From Scleromitrula shiraiana (Eukaryota > Ascomycota > Leotiomycetes > Helotiales > Sclerotiniaceae), in contig JABELC010000001.1 in NCBI GenBank assembly GCA_028455995.1, positions 2,034,501-2,098,500 on the forward strand: a stretch of DNA of 64,000 nt. Direction: 5' to 3'. Below the pieces are notes generated by a model, which saw nothing but the letters and a program-made list of their open reading frames with translations, ran no database searches and was not told where the DNA came from. Below are positions 22,284 to 33,829 of this stretch, piece after piece (position 1 is the stretch's first letter; every line of letters begins with the position of its first letter). Position numbers and translations under genes: made by a program.

Positions 22284-24249
22284 TTAATCATTCCGTGAGT
22301 TTTTAGCGGAATTGCCAACAAGTTTCTTTCCTTCTTCTGACTGGTCATCGTCGTCATCGTCGTCGTCCGACCACCTATCACCATCTTCACCAACGGCAAA
22401 AATGGTTTCTCCATCGAGACTTTCTCGTGGAATCTCCTTAGCTGTAGCTGCTCCAGGAGGTGGGTCGTATCGAGGCCCTTCCTGACCTGGTTGTGTTCTG
22501 TCACCTCTATGAGCCGCAGAATTCTCTACATCCTCATCATCTTCATCTTCAGCACCAAAATCTGCTATCTCAAACCCTTCGTCATCCTGTGCCAATTCAT
22601 CACTCATGGCGAATCTCCTGTTGTTGGCACTAGGTCTCCATACCCAAGCAACAAATCCGACATCGAATAGATAAACGATATTGAGCCAGCCATCAAGAAT
22701 GAACCATCGGGATTTCCAGTGGAAAGGGACGAAGTCAGGGTCGGAAGCCGATGCAAAGGTGAACGAATTGAAAAAGAAGAAACCGAAGATGACAACGATA
22801 GACAGAAGAATGCACCACCAAAGTTTGCGGTACATACCTGATTTTACCGTTTGTTTACGCTCATTCAAATCTTTCATAGTCAGATTCAAAGAATTGAGAG
22901 TCCAGACATAAAAGGCTGTTAGAGTTCCAGCTAAAGGCAAGATCACAAATAGAACTAGCGGGCCTGCAGCTTGATTAGTATTTTTGGTACCACTTAAATG
23001 GGGTTGAAACAAGACTTGCCGGCATGTTCTGGTGTGATCGTCAAACTAGCAACAGAGTAGATCAGGCCGAACACAAAGTGTGCTCCGGCGAGGTAGCGAA
23101 CATAAACCATTGTCTTGCCTAAACTGGGCTTGACTACACCATAACCCATACATACGATAAGTAGTAGAAAGAAAGAGAACGAGTTGCGCCCTGCATTCAA
23201 CACTGCGACAATTATCATAAGTGCTTTGGATCCTACATTAGAACCAGAGCGGTTTAGATAATCTAACTATGTCAGTATGGAATCAAGAAAAGATCGATAG
23301 AATAGCGTACCGTAGAAACCCCAAGTCATTAGCATCTCCACAATCAAGAAGACGATAATGGCAGTAATATAGTTTTGCACAGGCACTATGAGAAATTAGT
23401 ATGCTAACGAACAGTGAGAATCAGAAATACTAACAAATATCATCTCGATGCTGAACATAGAGGAATGTCCATAGACTAGTCAATTTTCGTTAGCTGTGAC
23501 CGGAAAGAGGATATAAATTTTGGTTGAACATACATTCCCATGACAGCATAAACAATCGCGATGATGCCGTAAAATGGCAATTTTGGGATTTGGGCAGCTG
23601 GGAGCTCTCCATATGCATTTCGGAATTCCACAACCGCAGTATATTTGACATCATTGGGGGAATAACCAGTAGTACCAACACAGTAATATCCAGTGTTCTT
23701 TATGGGGTAGTTTATCGGTGGACCGGTATCGTTGAGATGAACTGCAGTCGTAAAGATTTGGCTGTGAGATGCTTTGGTTACGTTGGGAGATAAAATGAAT
23801 TGTCCGGTCTGATTACTATTGCAAAAGCCATTGCTAATATTTTCCGGATCGCATATAAATTCTTTCTGGGGTCAAGTATTAGTGCTTGATGGAGAGCAGG
23901 AATCAACAGTGTGCGTACTTGAATGCTGTCCGCAGTAGGTAATACACCAACAAGGTCATAATCTCTCCATTCAAATATGACCATACTCGCAATCGGGTCA
24001 ACGGTTGGTGTGTCTTGCGTAGTAGGAAGCCATTTAATTAATATATGCGGCTCAGTCGGCCCTCCCCAAGTCTTTCGATCATACATTCCGGCGCATACTT
24101 GTCGATTGTCATTAGTTTCATCCTGCTACCACTGTCAGAAAGATAAAGCGTTGCTCCAATACTGGGTGCCATACCATCTGAATTTCCAATGCGCCTACTG
24201 TCATAATAGACAGCCCCAATGCCAGGAAGCCATGAAGCCAGCTACGCAT
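22284..24249 (-). CDS. PTM1: PTM1-like GOST-family seven-transmembrane protein
   Basis: Seven exons: 24249-24175, 24122-23919, 23865-23534, 23475-23435, 23385-23311, 23262-23020 and 22969-22284, giving 551 residues in one continuous frame. A signal peptide (MRSWLHGFLALGLSIMTVGA) leads into a luminal domain containing QVCAGMYDRKTWGG and paired cysteines (CDPENISNGFCN). Seven helices follow, starting at LPFYGIIAIVYAVMGI and including GRNSFSFFLLLIVCMGYGVVKP and AGPLVLFVILPLAGTLTAFYVW. The ~100-residue cytosolic tail is rich in Asp/Glu (an 8-Asp run). Golgi-dynamics (GOST) proteins act in Golgi/endosome trafficking; yeast Ptm1 is a relative. Intron 6 (22970-23019) uses a GC-AG pair. Confidence 0.9.
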
Positions 24250-24660
24250 TCTTGCTGTTTGTAGCCTTGCCGGCTTATATGGATGTTGGCTTGATAGATG
24301 TCGAGAGATGTCGGGAGTGATAATACAGAAGATATATTGTAATTTATATTTCCATGTAGATATGAGGGCAATTCAAAACTTCCTCACAGTGAAAATTTTC
24401 GTTATAAATGGAGATTCGAAGCTCTTATTGTATTTCTGTTCGTCAAACATTCAAGGGAATAAATATAGATCAATTATTGTGTTCAAGCAACGTAAGGTCC
24501 ATGCCAACTCAATATAGTTAGATGATTTGGCGCTCGGATCCACCAAACTTTTGTCCACCACAGCCTTGTCCTGCTTGAAGATCTTTCTAATGTTTTGCCT
24601 TGCTTAGACCCGGACAAACAAGAAACATTTACTTGAAACTTGCAAATATACTTCAACATT
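24250..24660. promoter_or_regulatory. Divergent promoter between PTM1 and NCS2
   Basis: About 410 bp with no ORF of note; it must contain both start regions. No specific site recognised. Confidence 0.4.
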
Positions 24661-25861
24661 ATGGCTATTCTTCAGGAAGATACGCTGTCATCTGTTGAGC
24701 CAACTACACTTTGTAAAAGGTGTAATGAGGCCCAAGCAACATTTCATATTCGATCAGAATTAGTTTGCCAGTTCGTCCAATATTTACCCACTAGGCGCAT
24801 AATAGAATATTGTACTAATATTTACCAGAAAATGTTTTTCCCAATATCTTACGACGAAGGCAGTTAAGCGCATGGAAACATACAAAGCCAGACGATCTGC
24901 GAAGACTCCACAGAAACTTTTATTGCCACTTTCCTTTGGACCATCTTCGTCATGTTTGCTCTATATGCTGGATGGGCATCTCAAAACCCAATATGAAAGA
25001 ATGAACCGAGCCGCCTATGAACTAGTCGTTGTTCATATCGACCTCTATCTCGATACTGCGGACAGAGAAGCCTCTGCTAATCGATTAGAAAAGTACAAGA
25101 GTTTATTTCCAAGGCATACCTACTTTAGTATCGGACTTGAGGAAGCTTTACAGTTAGACAATATAGATTGGACTTCTTTAGGATTATCTCAGCCCTTAAC
25201 TCAAGATTCTAAGGCATCAAGCGCAGATCTACAAAAACTCGTTTCTTCCATGTCTTCTGCAACATCCAGAGCAGATATTATATCGACCCTACTCAATAGA
25301 CTCTTAGTGGATGTCGCAAAGAAGAATAATTGTGAGAGTATACTATTCGGTGATACTACTACACGGCTAGCAGAGAGGACGCTCACAGAAACTGCCAAAG
25401 GTCGCGGTTTCTCCTTGCCATGGCAAGTTTCTGATGGACCATCTCCTTCTGGGCTAGGGTTCAATTATCCTATGCGAGATATTCTTAAGAAGGAAATCGT
25501 AGCATTTTCCTCGTCAACTGTTTCTTTATCAGACTTGGTGGTTTACCAAGAACCCCCTTCTCACATATCCGCTTCTTCAAAATCCACTACAATTGATGAT
25601 CTAATGGCACAATATTTCGAATCTGTAGAGGAAAATTTCCCGAGCATAGTTGCAAATGTCGTCAGAACATCGAGCAAGCTAAAACCTACTGCTGATCACA
25701 TGTCGAAAGACTGTGGGTTATGTGGGCTGCCTGTTTCGGAGGGCACAGATGGCATATATGGGTGGGGTGGAGACCAAAATCCAGATTCTCGGCCATCTAA
25801 ACAAAATAATATTTCAGAGAGCATTTTATGCTACGGATGCTCAAGATCTATCAACGGATGA
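24661..25861 (+). CDS. NCS2: Cytoplasmic tRNA 2-thiolation protein 2 (NCS2/CTU2)
   Basis: Two exons, 24661-24770 and 24829-25861 (intron 58 nt, unusual GTTCGT donor), giving 380 residues. With Ncs6/Ctu1 it thiolates U34 of tRNA-Lys, -Glu and -Gln in the cytosol, using sulfur from Urm1. Seen in sequence: paired CxxC motifs at the start (LCKRC and VCQKCF), the second spanning the splice junction, then VKRMETYK, the ATP-pyrophosphatase-like core starting LLLPLSFGPSSSCLLYML (a degenerate SGG..S loop), FGDTTTRLAERTLTETAKGRG, and FNYPMRDILKKEI. A C-terminal zinc-like pair is CGLCGLP...ILCYGCSRSI. The degenerate nucleotide loop is normal for this non-catalytic partner. Length is close to the shorter fungal members. 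Confidence 0.93.
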
Positions 25862-26051
25862 GCCTATAATTGAAGGCTTTCTATTCTATTATAACCACAA
25901 ATGATATCCCAGGATCCCCGCCTTCAACACCGAACTTTTTTCTTGTAGTCCTTAGTTACCATAAGGACTACCTGAACTATACAACTAAATGAGAATATAC
26001 AACATGGCATCGTGAGTCATGTAGATAACCAGAACCGGTATATCAAATTCT

Positions 26052-27152
26052 CTATACCTGATCCTTTATCGAAGCAGGGAGAACTCGGTTTTCGAACTTA
26101 CGCATCAGCTTATTGGTTTGTTCCGCTAAGCTGAGGGTCAAGATGGTGTGAGGTAATATCCTTGCCAAATGAGGCAAGAATCCTTTGTAGATAGCAAAGA
26201 TACCTTCGGTCTTCACAGTCTTTGCAAGACAATCAAATATACCCGAGTAGAGATTTCCGGTTTGGTTGTACATGCGTGACATGATAGTGTCTAGGTGATG
26301 ATTAGCATGTAAAAGCTATGTCAATACAATCAGAAAATGCTTACCTGGTGGATGCATCACACAGCAAACCACAAAACCACTAGCTGTACTGCTCGCAAGA
26401 TGCAATGCTGGGCCTTCTTCCATTCCCAGGTGTTTCACAAGTCTTCGCTTTGCAAAAAAGTATGTCGGCAGCTGGACTGAACTTCCAAAACCTGTCCGTA
26501 CCATAGCAGCCCCAACACCTCTATATAGCCCATTAAATCCTTCGTTTCTGTATATTTGCTTCATTCCATCTACAGCATTCTTGTATCCATGCTGTGTGCC
26601 GACCGGTGCAAACGGCGAGAAACTTTGTAACCTCGTCTTAACCAAGAAAAATGGACTTCCTGCAGCTGCACCTAATATACCGGATGTTGCGCCGGAGAAG
26701 ATATTTATCCCTAAACTCTGTGTTTTCGAGTCATCGAAGATCGCACCTGTGAGAGTTCCTCGTATAGGTTCGTAGAAACCTAATCTGCATCCGTTGAGAA
26801 TCATCTGGTATATGTATGCGGCACCGATTCCTCGATATATGCCCTTGAGACCTTCATTCCGAACGATAACTGTAACACCGTGGAAGGGGCCTTTGTACAT
26901 CCGTGGTTGAAGTCCTTTCTCTTGAAGCTCGCCTTGCAATTGCATGCTGAAGTTACTTCATTAGCACTTGTGCGAAACAGCTTGTGGTTGCGAGAGCATG
27001 GGATTCTTACCGGATCTTCACAGTCTCGAAGGGATGAGTTGCCGTCACAGCTCCGCATGCTGCTATGCCTCCTGCAATGAAAGCCCTAAAATATTTTCAG
27101 TAAGAGCAATGTATTTGAGCTTTCCCGATGCTCACCCCAAAGTTGTAGCCAT
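26052..27152 (-). CDS. OAC1: Mitochondrial carrier, oxaloacetate carrier (OAC1) type
   Basis: Four exons: 27152-27136, 27085-27011, 26946-26345 and 26290-26052, giving 310 residues. The 17-nt first exon supplies MATTLG. Three mitochondrial-carrier repeats are present, each with the PxE/DxxK/R signature: HPFETVKIRMQLQGE, SPFFLVKTRLQS and HPPDTIMSRMYNQ, the last spanning an intron. The stretch GAAYIYQMILNGCRLGFYEPIR is characteristic of Oac1/SLC25A34-35 carriers, which move oxaloacetate, sulfate and related anions across the inner membrane. Substrate assignment rests on family resemblance. It ends 190 bp from the convergent NCS2 gene. Confidence 0.9.
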
Positions 27153-27667
27153 CTTGCAATTCTCCCCGCTCCAGCCAAGTTACAGGTTATGTTACGGTTT
27201 CGCCAGGTTGAGGACCCCTCAGCACAAAAGCAAACCTCACTAATATGTATGGATTATAAAGAGAGAAATTCTTTGACAAAGTGCAGAGAATCGAAAAATC
27301 TTTGAATCGAAAGATGACTGTACGATGTTAAAAATACCAAGTACCTCTTGTGAAGCAGAATATTATTAATTTTCATTGCAGTACGGTATGCATGCTATCG
27401 AGGCCGAGGTCGGTCGAAGCTATGAGAGATCCCTACCGCTAGAAAGGTGGGACCAGGGTGTGCTTGCTGAATAATCTCTATCACGTGTATATATAAATTT
27501 AGATTGTGAAGTTATCGAGATGTTTTTGAGGCGCTTGAGTGTCTTGATACTTTTTAGTGGTTTGATTGCCTGACAGTATGTGGTATATATATACTCTCGA
27601 TTCACTATTTCTTTTTACAATACCCTTCTGACCAATTCCATCAAAGAACCGCTTTTAGACAAACAAC
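27153..27667. promoter_or_regulatory. Divergent region between OAC1 and SWD2
   Basis: About 515 bp; presumably both promoters. No defined site recognised. Confidence 0.4.
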
Positions 27668-28924
27668 ATGTCATCAACTCCAATGGCTATCGACTCCCCG
27701 TTACATAAAGCATCAAACGGCATGCCCTCAGTACCAGCCACAGCGAAAATTACAGAGATGATATCTCTATATAGTCCCGTCAAGGTAAGAGTTTATTTCT
27801 CATAATGAGCAATAGCTAATGTATGTACCAAGCTCTTCCGCCATTCTCCGACACCTCCAGACAAGGGCCAAACTCCACCGAGTTACAATTTCATACAGTC
27901 CATCAACTTCAATGACAATGGTAGTCAGCTCATTACATCGGAGACTGATAATACCATGCAAATCTATGATGTTCTTGAAGGAAGACATGCCAAGATGAAT
28001 ATCAGTGCAAAGTATGGTTGTAACCATGCAATGTTTGGCCATGCAGAACATTGTATTATTCATTCTAGTACCAAAAAAGATCGTAAGTGATATCGAGACA
28101 TGTTTTCCTAAGTAAGGTCTCATGAGAAAACAGACAAGATTCGGTACCTCTCTGCCCACGATAACTCTTATATTCGGTATTTTGAAGGCCATGAACAAAA
28201 CGTCACGTGTCTCTCTCTACATCCAGGCCAGGACAACTTCATATCCTGTTCCGAAGACAACACCCTTCGCCTCTGGGATGCAGGCACAAAGAATCCTCTC
28301 GGAATACTTAATCTCACGGGTACTACGCTTGCAGCATGGGATCCTTCCGGCAATGTATTTGCAACTGCTTCCCCTATAGCTCAATCGATCTTACTGTATG
28401 ATTTCCGTAACTTTGACAGAGAACCTTTCGCTACATTCGATATGTTACCTTTATGTCAGGAATTTTCTCCACAAGCAATTGGTAGAGGCTGGAACAAGTT
28501 AACCTTTTCAAATGACGGGAAGCATTTACTCCTTGGAACCACAGGCAATGGCCATTTCTTACTCGATGCCTTTGATGGGCATCTAAAAGCATTCTTGAGA
28601 AGAGATAGAGGAGGTGCTCGGAGATTGGGGGCAGGTGATCATAATCCTGATAATCTCGATCCCGCATCTAGCGAGTATCTTCACACAACCGCTGGAGACT
28701 GCTGTTTTACTCCCGACGGTCGCTACGTAATCAGTGGATCCAGAGGCAAGAACATTTTGGTTTGGGATACACTCGCCGCGGCCACAAATCGTCAACTGAA
28801 TCCATTACATGAGCTAGAATATTCAGGAGACTCGGCACTTGCGGCGTTTAATCCCAAGTATAATTTCTTTGCTACGGCTGATCAGGAGGTTTTGTTCTGG
28901 GTGCCGAATACAGATGGCTTTTAA
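27668..28924 (+). CDS. SWD2: SWD2/WDR82-type WD40 protein (COMPASS and CPF subunit)
   Basis: Three exons: 27668-27784, 27833-28082 and 28134-28924, giving 385 residues. Swd2 is a beta-propeller shared by the Set1/COMPASS H3K4 methyltransferase and the mRNA cleavage/polyadenylation factor in the nucleus. Diagnostic stretches: FIQSINFNDNGSQLITSETD, a DDTMQIYD-like strand (DNTMQIYDVLEGR), KIRYLSAHDNSYIRYFEGHE, VTCLSLHPGQDNFISCSEDN, then TLRLWD. Later come FNPKYNFFATAD and a VLFWVP end. An ~30-residue insert (REPFATF...LCQEFSPQAIGRGWNKLTF) and a RRDRGGARRLGAGDH segment are typical fungal loops. Identification is firm. Confidence 0.93.
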
Positions 28925-29386
28925 TTCATTCGCTTTGTGTCTATTGTTGTCGTTGTTGAACTCTAGCATGGTATGTGGCATTGGCAATACCCAAATTTGA
29001 TGCATGGTTAGGCTAGGCGTTTGGAAGTGGAGTTTTAGGTGATGTTAATAATCAAAAAAATTTATGCATGCTCTTGTCCTATTCTGCGTGATTCTTTTCT
29101 TTTTATTCCTATATAGTTGATCTTACAGAATTTACTCACGAAAGTGACATAAGAATTCCTCTTCGGAGAGAGATCTGAATTATTCTATATCATTTTCTCT
29201 TGATATCCTATATTATATCTATTCTCTAAAGGCTACTCTTCTTCTATCTTTCGGTACATATACATAAATCTTACAGAGCAATTAGTATCAACCCACCCCA
29301 GATTAATTCCACCACAACTTGAAGAAATGTCCAACCACCTGAAGATTACCTCATCTACCATCTATGATACTGTATCCAACAACAAC
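28925..29386. other. Convergent intergenic region, no gene seen
   Basis: About 460 bp of AT-rich 3' flanks. Confidence 0.6.
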
Positions 29387-30771
29387 CTATAACTTTCTCC
29401 TCTTATTCCTCTCGTTAGTATAATTCAGCGGAGCTCTAACACTCGCATGATCGCCGTCAGGCCGAGCGCCCGGTATATTGTCTGCGGCGGACTTCTCAAC
29501 TTTCAATTCCATTAGCGACTGTTGTTGCGAACGTAGAGTAGGAGGAGAAGTCGTGGAGTCAAAGGAGCGTTTGAAGAAGCTAGATGGGCCTGTGAGACGG
29601 TCGAGGCTTGTGCTTCTTAGACTAGGACTGGAGGTTACCGGACTAGAAGGTTGGGATTTAGGTGTAGGGAGGTTGTTGAGATGTTGTTTGAATTTATCAT
29701 TCGTTTCAGGTGATTCGATAGTGATTGTTGACTGTGGTGGTGGAGTGGAGGTGGTCTTTTCTTCGGGGGCGTGGATGATAATTTGGGGCATTGTCTTTTG
29801 TGCGTTATTTGGCTCTGAATAGTCCAAATTAGAGGTGAATGTTGATATTTGGGGCTGTGAGGGTGAACTGATGGCTGCGAGTGGCTTTTGAAAAGGAACA
29901 GAGTCGACGACGCTTTGTTTTGATGTGGTAAGCTCGCCACGGATGTTGCTCGAACCTGAAGAGGCAATATATTCGGAGTCTATTGTGTTTGAGTGAGACT
30001 GGTAGTTGGCTGTTGGTTGAATCTCTCTTAGGAGATTTCGAGCATGAAAAGAGAAAGGATCAGATTCCTTAGTTACAGTACCATCGGAAGCGAGAGGTGC
30101 TCCTGGAAGTTTACTAGCCTGAGTCATATTTGAGGGATAGGCAGGCATAGGATTTGTGATCGGTGGATTGAATCGAGGAAGCATTGGTACTGGTTTCGTG
30201 GGGTTTTGTGTGCCCGTAATGCCATTCTTCGAAGTTTGGGCTGGTTGATATGGGCCTGGGTAGAACATGGGTGGATGAGTGTTGCCGTATGCCGTGTCCA
30301 TAGGAAATCCCGAAGACTGACGATTCGGGTTGGAATCAAATTGTGCTGATCTATACAGAACGGATGAAAGACCAACCTGATTCAAAGAAGGTAAATTTAC
30401 TGGTGGTGGAGTAGTACGGCGGGGATTGGTAAAGTCAGGAGGACAAAAGGTTTGTTCCCAAAGAAGCCGGCCCGCTTCTTCAAGAGCCTCAACTCTGCCA
30501 TTCTCGCCGGCTTTTAGAAGGTCGAATATTCTGATACCTTTCGAGCTTGTATCATATAGAGGTTGCTGTGCTACCAGTGGAAAACACTTGAGGGCGCGCA
30601 GTTCATTGCCTAGAAAAATCAACCTACGAGCAAAAACATCAACTAATTCCAAAACATACTTGTAGGTTCTCGGTGAAAGTAGTCTTGAATAGCTTCAAAA
30701 CCACGACGATAAGAGTTAATCTTAATGAAGTTGCGGCGTGGAGGTGCTTGCAGAAATCGATGTTCATACAT
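29387..30771 (-). CDS. Unknown 444-residue protein with disordered tail
   Basis: Two exons, 30771-30660 and 30609-29387, with a 50-nt intron. An earlier acceptor at 36 nt would put a stop in frame, so the later one is chosen. Not recognised. The first ~105 residues look folded and basic-aromatic: MYEHRFLQAPPRRNFIKI, FEAIQDYFHREPTS, then NELRALKCFPLVAQQPLYDT and EALEEAGRLLWEQTFCPPDF. The rest is Ser/Pro/Thr/Gln-rich and probably disordered, with an end KRRKL that could act in nuclear import. A regulatory or RNA-related adaptor role would fit, but this is speculation. Confidence 0.75.
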
Positions 30772-31978
30772 GTTGAACGAAAGCAAGGTTTGTATTAGAA
30801 GGTGCAAAGTTCAAAGTAAAGGCGATTTAGTTACGTGTTATTTTTGCTAATTAATTGAGAATAATATCAAGAGAAAGAGGGCGATGAGAGAAAGAGATAA
30901 TCAAGTGAATATGAAATGCAATGAGATCATTCTGCGGAAATGAGCCATCCGGATGTGCTTTTACCACCGGCGATCTAAAGTGAATTTGAAACATGAGCAA
31001 ACATGCTTTGGGGTATATAATATCTACCTAGGTAATTGTGCAGGAATATCAATTAAGACGAAACTGTAAGTATGCCCAGGTCATAACTCTTCTCCATGTG
31101 CTTGCCAATAGTAAGAAAGGCTCAAAGGCTTGAAGATAAACATTGCTTGAGATCAAAGGCCACAATTGTTCATGTAGAACTTACTTTCAGCTACATTGTT
31201 TTGTCATCATATATTTCAGTTTTGAAGATGTAATGATTTTCAAATCTTCTTGCTGTTTTGAGCTGCTATGAGGACCTGACGTCGCCATCTGCTAGGCGAT
31301 TAAGCGACAGCGACGGAAATTTTTAACTGCTCTCAACTCTGCAACCCTTTGCAAAGTATCACGCGGCATCAAATTAATTAGATCAGTGGAGGTTAATCAA
31401 GTGAATCTCCTTGAGGAATGTTAGAATTAGGAATTCTATCTAGAACGGATTTTGAATCTCTAAGGAGACTTCTTGACTTTCTAGGGCTAGCAATACGAAC
31501 GATATTCTAGCATCAGTTTTGGTCTTTCGAAAAGTCTTGTCGACACTTGACAATTAGAGCTGAAGAACAAAGTGCAGAAATCAAAAGATACGAAAATCAA
31601 ACTATAGAACTTTCCACATACAGTTCTACTATGTATATTCCTACTATGTATATTCCCATTATGCAAAGGTTTTTTTGACCATAAATGAAGCATTCAGATA
31701 GATTGTTACTCGCTGCATTTTCGGTAGAAAAAATACGGAAAAAGTAACAGCTCGGTAGATGAATTATGGCAATGGAACTATCAATCAAAACAGCCAAATA
31801 ATGAGAGCATCACACCAACGAGGAATCTATATAATGAAATCCCCTCAAAACAGAAGTTCACCATCACGAACCCTTCATAAAGTTGTGTCTTAAAAAGAAT
31901 TAGAAATACAAATTATGAATTAAAACAGCATAACAACTATCATCGCCTCGTCTACAAAAGAAACTCTAAGCCCTAGAA
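30772..31978. other. Intergenic region, no gene seen
   Basis: About 1.2 kb upstream of the 444-residue protein gene and downstream of the SDR remnant. Two short direct repeats (CCTACTATGTATATT, near 31626-31655) lie here. No convincing ORF. Confidence 0.5.
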
Positions 31979-33221
31979 TCAAATGGTACCCCAAGAATTA
32001 TCAATAGGCAACGCAACTGCATTAATATACCTTGCCCCATCACTAGCAAGATACAAAACTGCGTTCGCTACCGCCGACGTAGTGATCGATGGTTATTCTC
32101 CCGGTTTTATATGGAGAGCAATAACTGGCCTGTGTGGTTGTTAGATCAACCGAATGAGTGAAAAGGGAGAGATGGAATATCTTACGAAACCATGCCGAAC
32201 ATCTCCTGATCGAAGCATTCCTGATTTATTGAGGACTGGATATTAGTCGCTAACCCTATTATGAATTCGTTTGTTAGCTACTTTGACGAGAAGGGAGACT
32301 GTTAGATAGCTACTTACCACCAGGTAACACGGCATTGCATCGAATGCCCTCATCTTTGAATCTGAAAGCCGTATTCTTGGTAACTCCCAACTGGATTAAC
32401 CGTTAGCCACCGATTTCCTATTTGCTATATACCTCCGAGCAAGAGTAAACCAACCAGCCCATTCTTCGAAGCCGTATAAGCAACACCCACCGCACCTCCA
32501 CTCAAAGCCGCCTTACTAGCCACATTAACAACAACTCCATTCCTCTTCGCCTGCATCAACGGCAAGACCGCTCTAATCAATTTCGTCAGAATCGTCAAAT
32601 TAATCGCAAGAACGCGATCCCATTCGTTATCGGTGAATTTATCCGCCGCAGCAAATGCATCCATCACGCCCGCTACATTCGATTCTCTCTCTAAATGGTG
32701 GTGCTAGTACGTAATAACTCATATGAAATTCTTACAACGTGATCGTGGAACCCGAGACGCGGAACAAAGGAGTTGGCTTGGCACGTTCACGCCTACCGAA
32801 ACTGAGCAACGCAGATGCGTCCCACCTCCTCATACTTCCCATCCTGTCGCAGATTTCCTTGATGAAAATGAAACTGCATTTATATTACACCCATTAGCTT
32901 CCTATTTCATCATATCCTGCTTCTATTCCCGTACTAGCCCTGAGCTCCAGTCACATCGTTGCAAAGACTGCACGAAATCACGGCACCCGGCTTCGTCAGC
33001 ATGGCATGACAAAACTCACTCTCTTGATCCCTCTCATCCAATAACTTATAATCCATTTCCGCAACATCGACCCCCAACACCTGATACTGATGAATCAAAA
33101 ACAACCTCGTAGTTTCCAACCCCATGCCATTAGCACACCCCGTCACAATCGTGACTTTTCCGAATCCAGTTCCGTCAACCATATTTCTCGGACGCAAGTA
33201 TTGAAATGCACTGTATGGCAT
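31979..33221 (-). pseudogene. Decayed short-chain dehydrogenase/reductase (SDR) gene
   Basis: Classical SDR motifs are present in order: the cofactor loop VTGCANGMG (TGxxxGxG), the NVAG strand, the catalytic Ser in NVASKAALSG, YTASK (YxxxK), and a C-terminal half SKNGL joined by an intron to LGVTKNTAFRFKDEG, then CNAVLPGG. The gene is not intact. After LCNDVTGAQG the frame stops, and ~240 bp of unrelated sequence (about 32695-32940) separates it from ...ESNVAGVMD, with the expected VLVN strand missing. A TAA at 32093-32095 interrupts the last exon (PGE*PSITT), before an otherwise good end NAVLYLASD and NSWGTI. Splice sites in the 3' half remain sound, so the damage looks recent. Annotation pipelines may call short partial genes here. 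Confidence 0.7.
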
Positions 33222-33829
33222 TTTGGGCTATATTTCGTGCATCGGGTCTACTTTTATGTATCAATTACCAATAACCGAAATTAGCATGTTAGATCCCGAT
33301 TACGAGGGGTAGGGTGCGGGGCAGGCGGGGGAAGTGGTCTCGGATAACGAATACGAATACTAATACGTTAATTATATGCTTGCTGCTTCACTCATGCATG
33401 TACAATATCCAAATCTTCAGCTGTATATGGAAGTTGCGAGTTTGATGGGCGTTGTAAACGTTTGTGAGATGCATATTTTAATTCTCATATGTCTCATTTC
33501 GAGGGATAGAGAACAAGGTAACAAACAATCTCTAAATTTGATGAAGATATTCATAAAAATGTTTTCTTTGTTCTCGATTTCATAGGCTACCTTCATCGAA
33601 GTTAAGCTATTTACACACAAACTAGTTCGGCTCTAATTATGATGAAAGTGAGAAATACCTGCTTCGATCTTAGTTCCACTCATATGAATTGTCATTATGT
33701 AAATTGAGCGTTGATCAAATTATTTATACTCAAGGAGTTCTTATTCATTCGGGTGGTATCGTGATTATTTGTAATAAACGTATGTCTGGTATCAACTGGC
33801 TCCCCACAAGTAAACTCCTTTAAATACCA
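33222..33829. other. Intergenic region, no gene seen
   Basis: About 600 bp, AT-rich, downstream of the Zn2Cys6 gene. Confidence 0.6.

Noticed and set aside
32723..33112. 129-codon + strand ORF across the SDR interruption
   Set aside because: Overlaps SDR coding sequence on the other strand and shows no motif.
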